From Acidimicrobiia bacterium (GTDB lineage Bacteria > Actinomycetota > Acidimicrobiia > Spongiisociales > Spongiisociaceae): a stretch of DNA of 64,000 nucleotides. The stretch is from assembly GCA_009841105.1 (NCBI GenBank), contig VXMM01000057.1, forward strand, positions 1 to 64,000, given 5' to 3'. Positions within the stretch are counted from its first letter, which is position 1, and every line of letters begins with the position of its first letter. This document shows positions 57,936 to 64,000 of this stretch, piece after piece. The position numbers and the translations under genes are program-made. Under the pieces are notes generated by a model. The model ran no database searches, was not told where the DNA came from, and saw only the letters and a list, made by a program, of their open reading frames with translations.

Positions 57936-58817
57936 GCCGTTCCTGCGGGCGGGTGCCTGGTCCATGAACTCCGCCACCACCTCCAGCAGCAAATCGGGGG
58001 CTTCCAGCATGGCTATGTGGCCGACTCCGACCAGCGGCCGGTAGGACCAGTCCGGACGGAGGGTGGCCAACCGTTCCGCGGCGCTGATCGGCACCACCTG
58101 GTCGTGCGTGCCATGGATGAGGAGGGTCGGGGCGCTGACCAGCAGCGCCGTCCGGCGCCAGCGCGAGAAGGGCACGAGGTTTGCCATGATTGACCGAAAG
58201 GCCTCCAGGTAGGCATGCGGTGGCCAGGGCATGGCGTTCCGCTCGGCGGCGACCTGGGCATGGAGCCGCCTGACCCTCGGCGACATCCTCCCCTGCGCGC
58301 CTGCCAGCAGGTCGAGGGCGGTGTCGGTGGTCTGCTCGGGAGTCCCCTGGCGCCGGAGCCAGTTCACGTACATGAGGTTGGCGCCCGGCACCAGATACAT
58401 GAGCATGGAGGTGATCCAGGCCGGAGGGAGACCTTCCAGGTCGGCCGTCGATCCCGGCGTGTCGATCAGTACCAGGCGGTCCACCAGGTCGGGGCGCTGT
58501 CCGGCCAGGATCATGCTGATCATGGCGCCCATCGAGTTCCCGATCACCAGCGCCGGCCCGCCTCCCTGGTACTCTATGAAGTCGGCCATGAGTCCCGCCT
58601 GAGCCTGCATGGAGGCGCTCCGCCCCGCCGGAGGGGTGCGGCCGAAGCCGGGTAGCTCCGGCGCCACCACCCGGCCGTAGGCGGTCAGCGGGACCGCCGT
58701 CTCCATCCAGTTGACCGCCGATCCGCTCAGACCGTGGACCAGCAGCACCAGCGGGCCCTCCCCGCCGTACTCCATGCCATGCAGGGGACCGTGCAGGTCG
58801 ATCGTGAAGCGCTCCAT
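57744..58817 (-). CDS. Alpha/beta hydrolase with read-on C-terminus antisense to polX
   Basis: A 357-residue hydrolase. The oxyanion motif VLLVHGLSGSAVNW, the nucleophile elbow VIGNSMGAMIS (Ser), LLIHGTHDQVVPI (Asp) and VGVGHIAMLEAPDLLLE (His) form a complete triad in the first 285 residues, the normal length of this fold. The frame has no stop there but continues about 70 more residues (from DQAPARRNG) in a Gly/Pro-rich tail lying antisense to the 3' end of polX. Either the overlap is real or the true stop was lost by a sequence change. Substrate unknown. ATG 58817 precedes the fold directly. Confidence 0.82.
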   Translation of the reverse strand: MERFTIDLHGPLHGMEYGGEGPLVLLVHGLSGSAVNWMETAVPLTAYGRVVAPELPGFGRTPPAGRSASMQAQAGLMADFIEYQGGGPALVIGNSMGAMISMILAGQRPDLVDRLVLIDTPGSTADLEGLPPAWITSMLMYLVPGANLMYVNWLRRQGTPEQTTDTALDLLAGAQGRMSPRVRRLHAQVAAERNAMPWPPHAYLEAFRSIMANLVPFSRWRRTALLVSAPTLLIHGTHDQVVPISAAERLATLRPDWSYRPLVGVGHIAMLEAPDLLLEVVAEFMDQAPARRNGLASVPSGPGPGDEAVHRPGVGDHVAAHPASLSLEDTPNRLIQFPRVVRVGGDDDEHVPPPGLE

Positions 58818-58850
58818 CCGGCCAGGGTACCCGGCCGCCGAGCGTGCGGA

Positions 58851-59846
58851 TCAGTAGGCGACGGTCTCCCGGATGGCGGCCGTGATGTCGCCGGCGCCGG
58901 GGCGGTAGGCGTCTTCGAGGGGAGGGCTGAACGGCACCGGCACGTCGAGGCCGCCGACCCGGCAGATGGGCGCATCCAGGTACTCGAAGGAGGTCTGGCC
59001 GAGATCCGCCGCGATCTCGGCGCCCACTCCCGCCAGACGGTTGGCGGCGTGTACCACCACGGCCCGGCCCGTCTTGCGCACCGACGCCGTGACCGTGTCC
59101 CGGTCGAGCGGTTTCAGGGTGCGGAGATCGATCACCTCGACGGTGATCTCGGGCGCCAGTCCGTCGGCGGCGAGCAGGGCCTGGCGCACCATCTCGCCGT
59201 AGGTGATGACCGTGACGTGGTGGCCCTCCCTTGCTATCCGGGCCCGGCCGATCGGGGTGGCGCGGTCCCCCTCCGGAACCTCCCCCCGGAGGCTCCGGTA
59301 GAGCGGCTTCGACTCGAAGTAGATGACCGGGTTGTTGTCCCGGATGGCGGCGAGCAGGAGCCCTTTGGCGTCGGCCGGCGTGGCCGGCGCCACCACCTTC
59401 AGGCCGGGGGTGTGCACGAACCACGCCTCCGGGTTCTGGCTGTGGAAGGGGCCGGAGCGGATCCCCCCGTCGGCCGGGGCCCGGATCACCCACGGAACGG
59501 GCGCCTGCCACCGGTAGTGGGTGGTGGCGGCGTACTGGACGATGGAGTCGAAGCCCGTGGAGATGAAGTCGGCGAACTGCACCTCGATCACGGGGCGGAG
59601 CCCCATCAGGCCCATGCCGGTGGCGGCCCCGATGAAGGCCAGCTCGGTCATCGGCGTGTTCATCACCCTCCGGGCGCCGAACTCGGCCTCCAGGCCCTGG
59701 GTGGCCTTGAAGGCGCCGCCGAAGTCGCCCCCGATGTCCTCGCCCATAACCAGGACGTCGGGATCACGTCGCATCTCGGTCCGCAACCCGTCCGTGATGG
59801 CCTCGATATAGGTCATGGTGCGGGTGCCGTTCGTGGTGCTGTCCAT
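58851..59846 (-). CDS. 2-oxoacid dehydrogenase E1 component, beta subunit
   Basis: A 331-residue thiamine-diphosphate-fold subunit of a pyruvate, branched-chain 2-oxoacid or acetoin dehydrogenase. MTYIEAITDGLRTEMRRDPDVLVMGEDIGGDFGGAF, RVMNTPMTELAFIGAATGMGLMGLRPVIEVQFADF, VPWVIRAPADGG and EVIDLRTLKPLDRDTV are conserved family blocks. ATG 59846 is the start; the longer open frame upstream lies antisense-like within the alpha-subunit gene. It follows the alpha gene by 11 nt. No E2 or E3 gene is in the window, so those subunits must come from elsewhere. Confidence 0.93.
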   Translation of the reverse strand: MDSTTNGTRTMTYIEAITDGLRTEMRRDPDVLVMGEDIGGDFGGAFKATQGLEAEFGARRVMNTPMTELAFIGAATGMGLMGLRPVIEVQFADFISTGFDSIVQYAATTHYRWQAPVPWVIRAPADGGIRSGPFHSQNPEAWFVHTPGLKVVAPATPADAKGLLLAAIRDNNPVIYFESKPLYRSLRGEVPEGDRATPIGRARIAREGHHVTVITYGEMVRQALLAADGLAPEITVEVIDLRTLKPLDRDTVTASVRKTGRAVVVHAANRLAGVGAEIAADLGQTSFEYLDAPICRVGGLDVPVPFSPPLEDAYRPGAGDITAAIRETVAY

Positions 59847-59857
59847 GACGGGGTTCC

Positions 59858-60826
59858 TCAGGCGGCGTACACGCCGTCGGAGACGGTTCCGGGATCCGGC
59901 CACTCGCTCGACTCGGCGAACTCCACCGCGTCGTCCACGATCTCCCGGCACTTCTCGGCCACCCGCGCCAGGTACTCGTGATCCACCAGCCCGCGCGAGG
60001 TCAGCTTCTCCTCGTGGAGGAGGAGAGGATCGCGGGCGCTCCAATCGTCCAGCAGTTCCTGGGGGACGTACTCGGCGCCGTCGTGGATGGCGTGTCCCAG
60101 CATCCGCATGGTTCGGGCCTCGATGAGGGTCGGCCCGCCGCCATCCCGAGCCTTCCCCACCGCCGCCTTGACGCTCCGGTAGACCTCCTCCACGTCGTTG
60201 CCGTCCACGGTCCGTGACTCCACCCCGTGCCCGCTGGCCCGGACGGCCAGGTCGTCGATGGCCATCTGCTGGTGCAGCGGTGTCGAGTAGGCGTACTGGT
60301 TGTTCTCGATGACCACCACGAACGGGGCTCGCTGCACCGCCGCCAGGTTGAGCGACTCGTGGAACACGCCGGCGCAGGATGAGCCGTCGCCGACGAACGT
60401 CAGGGCCACGCGGGGCTCGGAACAGTAGGAGAACGACATGGCCGCACCGAGCGCCACCGGCATGGACTGGGGGAGGTGGCTGATGAAGCCGATGAGGTTG
60501 AGGGAGAGGTCTCCACAACCGTGGAGGTTGCTGTCCCGGCCCCGCGTAACCCCGGTGGCCCGTCCGAGCTGGTTGGCCATGAGCCGTCGGGGGGTCATGC
60601 CCCTCACCAGGTAGCAGCCCAGGTCGCGGTGCATCGGAGCGACCACGTCATCCGGCGCGAGGGCCATGCCGGCGCCCACGCTGATCGCCTCGTGTCCCCG
60701 CTGGTTGAAGGTGGTTCCCACGCCCCGGCCCTGCTTCCAGAGGTTCACGAGCTGGTCGTCCATCGTGCGGGTGAGCCGCATCCAGTAGTGCAGGTCGACG
60801 TTGAGATCGTCAGGCAGCAGAGTCAC
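59858..60826 (-). CDS. 2-oxoacid dehydrogenase E1 component, alpha subunit
   Basis: A 322-residue thiamine-diphosphate-binding subunit. RLTRTMDDQLVNLWKQGRGVGTTFNQRGHEAISVG, DVVAPMHRDLGCYLVRGM and the cofactor motif VALTFVGDGSSCAGVFHESLNLAAVQRAPFVVVIENNQYA (GDG...NN) are clear. TRSVDGNDVEEVYRSVKAAV and TLIEARTMRMLGHAIHDGAEYVP with the phosphorylation-loop region follow. It decarboxylates the 2-oxoacid together with the beta subunit encoded next. The start is GTG 60826. The closest group (pyruvate, branched-chain or acetoin type) cannot be settled by eye. Confidence 0.93.
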   Translation of the reverse strand: MTLLPDDLNVDLHYWMRLTRTMDDQLVNLWKQGRGVGTTFNQRGHEAISVGAGMALAPDDVVAPMHRDLGCYLVRGMTPRRLMANQLGRATGVTRGRDSNLHGCGDLSLNLIGFISHLPQSMPVALGAAMSFSYCSEPRVALTFVGDGSSCAGVFHESLNLAAVQRAPFVVVIENNQYAYSTPLHQQMAIDDLAVRASGHGVESRTVDGNDVEEVYRSVKAAVGKARDGGGPTLIEARTMRMLGHAIHDGAEYVPQELLDDWSARDPLLLHEEKLTSRGLVDHEYLARVAEKCREIVDDAVEFAESSEWPDPGTVSDGVYAA

Positions 60827-60887
60827 GGATTCGATATTAGAGCGTGCGCGGATGCCGCTGCGTGTGGCAGTGGCCGGTACCGCCGAC

Positions 60888-62681
60888 CTACCGGCTACTC
60901 GCTACCGACCACTGATCCAAGGTCTGGATGGCGTCCAGGTACCGGCCCAACTCGGTGGCGAGCGCTTCGCGTTCCGGCCGGAGGTCCGCCTCATCGGTTG
61001 CCGCCGGATCATGCCGGGTCGCCATCCGAAGCCCTGCCGATAGGAGCGCGAGCGAGGCGGCCTCGGCCGGCATCCGATCCTGGCGGGCATCCGAGAGGCT
61101 GCGCTGGAGCGCCGATCGCAGGAAGCCCTTGGCGTCGGACGGCCGACCGGCAGGGTCCTCCGCCAACTGTCCGGCCACGACCCGGTAGGCCTCGAGGAAG
61201 TGGCGCAGTGCCCAGGGGGCCCGGTGGGGGCGGAGCCTGTCCAGCACCGGCGCCGCCCCCTCGTCGAGGAGGCGGGTTTCCCAGGCCGGGATGCGCCGGG
61301 CGAGCTCGCCGGCGACCTGACCGCAGAAGGTCTCCCGGTCGGGGAGGAAGAAGTCGGTCTCCAGCAGGCCATGCAGCTCCCTCAGACGGTTGTGGAAGGC
61401 TTCGAGCAGGGACCTCCCGGTCGCCCGGCCCGCCGCGGCGATGGCCACCTCCGCCGCCGCCGGCGCCACGTAGTGATGCGCGATGGTGTTGCGGTAGTAG
61501 GAGGCGGCCAGGCGCTGGTCGGGTTCGATCCGGTAGGTTCGTGACACACCGCCCGGCCCGGATGCGTCCTGATCGATGGCCACGATCCCCCGGCGGGCCA
61601 GAGTGCGTACGATCCTCTCGATTCCGGCCCGGTCGAGCGAAGCCAGGCCGTCGACGGCGGGCAGCCGCCGGGTTCCGGCATCCCGGACCAGCTCGCCGAC
61701 CACCTCCTCGAGCCGGGTCATGGACAGGCCGTGCGGTCCGGGGTCTCCCAGGATGGCCGATACCACCAAGGACGTGGCGGTCACCGGCGTGGCCCGGTTG
61801 ATCCTCGAACAGATCTCGGTCCCCAGCGCCGCGACCTTGCCGCGGCGGTCGGCCTCCGGGTGGCCACCGAACAGGTCTGCCATCGACAGGGGCTCGCCCA
61901 GGCGGACATGGATGTCGCCGTAGTCCCTGCCCATCATCAGGATGCTCTTGACCATCCAGACGAGGGTCTCCCGCCGCTTGGTCGCCCCGCGCTGCTCCGC
62001 TACGTAGGGCTCGATCTCCTCCACGTGGTCGTAGCTGATGGAGACCGGGATAGCGTGGATGTCGTTGCACCGGCCGTTCCAAATGGCCTCAGCGGCGTAT
62101 GTGAGCAAGCCGTAGGTGGGTGGCAACAACTTGCCGGTCCGGCTGCGGGTCCCTTCGATGTACCACTCCACCGGGTGGCACTGCTCCAGGATGTGGGCGA
62201 GGTAGGCCCGTAGGACCCGCTTGTAGATGGGGCGGTCACCGATCCGGCGGCGGATGAAGAAGGAACCTGAGCGACGCAGTATCGGCCCGACCAGGAAGAA
62301 GTTCATGTTGATGCCGGACGCCGTGTAGTTGGGTGGGCGTCCGTTGCTCCATAGCACGTGGTGCAGCACGGCATGGTCGAGCTGGGACTTGTGGGATGGC
62401 AGGAAGACCAGTGGATGGTCGGCGCCCAGTTCCGCCAGCCGCTCCAGGTCGCGGGGGTCGTAGTGGACGTTGCGGTAGTTCCGGCGCCACACCTTGCCGG
62501 CCGCCCACCCGCCGAACCCGGCCACCAGCGGCGAGGGGATGGTCCGTATCTCCCGCAGGTATTTCTTGGCGGCCCCCATGGCCTGGCGGTCGGTGCGGCC
62601 GGTCTCGCGGGCGATCCGGGCCAGGTCGGACCGGAAACCGGGGTCGGTGAGGACGCCGAGGCGAGCGAACCGGGGAATCAT
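60888..62681 (-). CDS. Glycerol-3-phosphate acyltransferase, PlsB-like
   Basis: A 597-residue membrane-associated acyltransferase, shorter than Escherichia coli PlsB (about 800). The acyltransferase blocks are in order: LPSHKSQLDHAVLHHVL (catalytic H-x4-D), GSFFIRRRIGDRPIYK, YIEGTRSRTGKLLPPTYGLL (glycerol-phosphate binding) and IHAIPVSISYDHV. It should place the first acyl chain on glycerol 3-phosphate for phospholipid synthesis or storage lipid. The C-terminal half is helical and less conserved. ATG 62681 is the start. It lies 81 nt after the acyl-CoA synthetase gene on the same strand, which could supply its acyl-CoA. Confidence 0.9.
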   Translation of the reverse strand: MIPRFARLGVLTDPGFRSDLARIARETGRTDRQAMGAAKKYLREIRTIPSPLVAGFGGWAAGKVWRRNYRNVHYDPRDLERLAELGADHPLVFLPSHKSQLDHAVLHHVLWSNGRPPNYTASGINMNFFLVGPILRRSGSFFIRRRIGDRPIYKRVLRAYLAHILEQCHPVEWYIEGTRSRTGKLLPPTYGLLTYAAEAIWNGRCNDIHAIPVSISYDHVEEIEPYVAEQRGATKRRETLVWMVKSILMMGRDYGDIHVRLGEPLSMADLFGGHPEADRRGKVAALGTEICSRINRATPVTATSLVVSAILGDPGPHGLSMTRLEEVVGELVRDAGTRRLPAVDGLASLDRAGIERIVRTLARRGIVAIDQDASGPGGVSRTYRIEPDQRLAASYYRNTIAHHYVAPAAAEVAIAAAGRATGRSLLEAFHNRLRELHGLLETDFFLPDRETFCGQVAGELARRIPAWETRLLDEGAAPVLDRLRPHRAPWALRHFLEAYRVVAGQLAEDPAGRPSDAKGFLRSALQRSLSDARQDRMPAEAASLALLSAGLRMATRHDPAATDEADLRPEREALATELGRYLDAIQTLDQWSVASSR

Positions 62682-62762
62682 CCGGCGGTCCCAGACGGGA
62701 TGGCCGGCACGCGGTGGCTCCCGGGAATCGGCACCCTATGGATGATACGTATCCGGGACCGG

Positions 62763-64000
62763 CTACCGCCTACCGGCAGCCCCCGATTCTCGGGCTGCCA
62801 GCAGTTTCCGGTTGAGCTTGCCGGTGGTGGTCTTGGGCAGGTTGTCCACGTACTCGATGATGCGCGGGTACTTGTAGGCCGCCACCTGGGTCTTGACCTG
62901 CATCTGGAGTTCGGAGGTGAGCCCTTCGTCTCCGGCCGCCCCGTCGGCCAGCACGACGAGCGCCTTGACCACCTGCCCCCGGATCGGGTCCGGAGAGGGG
63001 ATGACGGCCACCTCCGCCACCTTCGGGTGCCGCACCAAGGCCTCCTCGACCTCGGCCGGTCCGATCCGGTAGCCGGCGCTGGAGATCATGTCGTCATCGC
63101 GGCCCAGGAACCGGATGTAGCCGGCCTCGTTGATGGTTGCCTGGTCGCCGGTCATGATCCAGCCGTTGCGAAGCCTGGAGGCGGTGGCCTCGCGATTGCC
63201 CCAGTACTCCAGCATCCCGGTGGGATCGCCCGGCCGCACCGCGATCTCCCCGATCCCGCCCGCCTCGATGGGTTCGCCGTTCTCGTCGAGCACCGCCACC
63301 TCCCGGCCCGGATAGGGGCGGCCCATCCAGCCGGGCACCCCCGGCCACAGCGCCTCGCAGCCGCCCACCAGGTGGTTCACCTCGGTGAGTCCGTAGAACT
63401 CGTTGATCACCGCACCCAGTTCCCGGTCGCTCCACTTGTGCAGCTCGTCGGCCACCGACTCCCCGCCGCTGGCGATGACCCTCAGATCGAGGTCGAAGGC
63501 CTCGGCCGGCTCGGGGACCTGGGCCATCATCTTGAGGGCGGTGGGGGTGAGGAAGGCGTGGGTCACGCCGTTACGGGACATCACCTCGAAGGCGCGCTCG
63601 GCGGAGAAGCGCTGCTCGTCGGCCACCACCGGATGCCCGAAGACCAGGGCGGGAAGAAGGATGTCAAGTAGACCGCCCACCCAGGCCCAGTCGGACGGCG
63701 TGTAGAACACCGTGGACTCGTCGAACCCGATGTTGAAGAAGAGCTTGAAGGTGAGTAGGTAGCCCTCGATGATCCGCTGGGCGTGGAGGGCGCCCTTGGG
63801 ATGGCCGGTGCTTCCGGACGTGTAGAGGAGCATCGCCGGGTCCATCGACCCGGTATCGACCGGTTCGAAGCGGGGCGGGAAGCTCTCCGCCTCGGCCAGC
63901 GAACGCTCGCCAGCGCCCGCCGAGCCGGAGATGATCACGGTCTCGAGGTCCGGCAGTTCGGGCCGGACCAGGTGGATGCGGTCGGCGTAGGGCTCGGCCA
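62763..64000 (-). CDS. Acyl-CoA synthetase, AMP-forming (5' part outside window)
   Basis: The C-terminal 412 or so residues of an adenylate-forming ligase of the acetyl/medium-chain acyl-CoA synthetase branch. The frame is open to the window edge, so the start lies beyond 64000. MLLYTSGSTGHPKGALHAQR is the P-loop motif. SDWAWVGGLLDILLPAL (as in Acs/MACS proteins), NEFYGLTEVNHLVGG, GWIMTGDQATINEAGYIRFLGRDDDMISSAGYRIGPAEVEEAL and the C-terminal Lys in LPKTTTGKLNRKLL follow. It activates a short- or medium-chain acid to its CoA ester. A PlsB-like gene follows. Confidence 0.9.
   Translation of the reverse strand, partial: AEPYADRIHLVRPELPDLETVIISGSAGAGERSLAEAESFPPRFEPVDTGSMDPAMLLYTSGSTGHPKGALHAQRIIEGYLLTFKLFFNIGFDESTVFYTPSDWAWVGGLLDILLPALVFGHPVVADEQRFSAERAFEVMSRNGVTHAFLTPTALKMMAQVPEPAEAFDLDLRVIASGGESVADELHKWSDRELGAVINEFYGLTEVNHLVGGCEALWPGVPGWMGRPYPGREVAVLDENGEPIEAGGIGEIAVRPGDPTGMLEYWGNREATASRLRNGWIMTGDQATINEAGYIRFLGRDDDMISSAGYRIGPAEVEEALVRHPKVAEVAVIPSPDPIRGQVVKALVVLADGAAGDEGLTSELQMQVKTQVAAYKYPRIIEYVDNLPKTTTGKLNRKLLAARESGAAGRR

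Noticed and set aside
59847-60518. N-terminal extension of the E1 beta frame
   Set aside because: It lies within the E1 alpha gene in another frame, is Arg/Gly/Pro-rich and unlike E1 proteins. The family start is at 59846.

Overview
The window is a high-GC, gene-dense bacterial chromosome segment with many GTG and TTG starts and ATGA/TTGA stop-start overlaps. The caa3-type oxidase with a CtaG-like protein, the actinobacterial-style PHO box (GTTTACC/GTTCACC direct repeats with an 11-bp period) before a pst-phoU-two-component operon, and several Thr/Ser/Pro-rich lipoproteins point to an actinobacterium, plausibly of the class Acidimicrobiia. That placement is inference; no rRNA or other marker gene lies in the window.

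Region 1-10.6 kb: the end of a peptide-type ABC permease, an SDR/cupin pair, mgtE, greA, then selD. SelD is only complete if an in-frame UGA (4352-4354) is read as selenocysteine at the usual active-site position, so the organism probably makes selenoproteins. A thioredoxin-fold [2Fe-2S] ferredoxin overlaps selD by 4 nt. A PDZ lipoprotein follows, then a divergent FtsH-type membrane protease with a lipoprotein gene in front of it.

Region 10.6-21.6 kb: a membrane protein converges on a minus-strand respiratory cluster. In transcription order this is GDPD, MOSC-like protein, redoxin lipoprotein, ctaC (with fused cytochrome c), ctaD, ctaE, ctaF, ctaG, a His/Met-rich lipoprotein and a polytopic membrane protein. 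Region 21.7-29.8 kb: amine and amino-acid catabolism. It holds an amidohydrolase with a ClpX-type zinc finger at its N-terminus, a dimethylglycine/sarcosine-dehydrogenase-like flavoprotein, alanine dehydrogenase, a class-III aminotransferase and a divergent MocR regulator.

Region 30.2-35.8 kb: a five-gene minus-strand signalling operon of STAS protein, receiver-SpoIIE phosphatase, RsbW-like kinase, LivJ-type binding lipoprotein and sensor kinase. It links ligand sensing to a partner switch. Region 36-47 kb: deoD, an IclR regulator, an HD-domain protein resembling diiron oxygenases, an acyl-CoA ligase, a hydroxyacid dehydrogenase, thiN, a TolB-like lipoprotein, an Nfu-type Fe-S scaffold and an AlbA_2/Schlafen-type ATP-binding protein.

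Region 47.4-54.6 kb: the Pho regulon core (PHO box, pstS-pstC-pstA-pstB-phoU-response regulator-sensor kinase), mostly with 4-nt overlaps. Region 54.6-64 kb: malic enzyme, polX, an alpha/beta hydrolase whose 3' end runs about 190 nt antisense into polX, E1 alpha/beta of a 2-oxoacid dehydrogenase, a PlsB-like acyltransferase and a partial acyl-CoA synthetase.

The most distinctive unexplained structure is a family of short intergenic repeats, with at least eight full, deleted or fragmentary copies. They share GGTCTG/CAGACC-type terminal inverted repeats, an internal hairpin with a compensatory base-pair change between two copies, and in several copies an adjoining conserved module of about 55 bp. 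No CRISPR array, tRNA, rRNA or transposase gene was seen.
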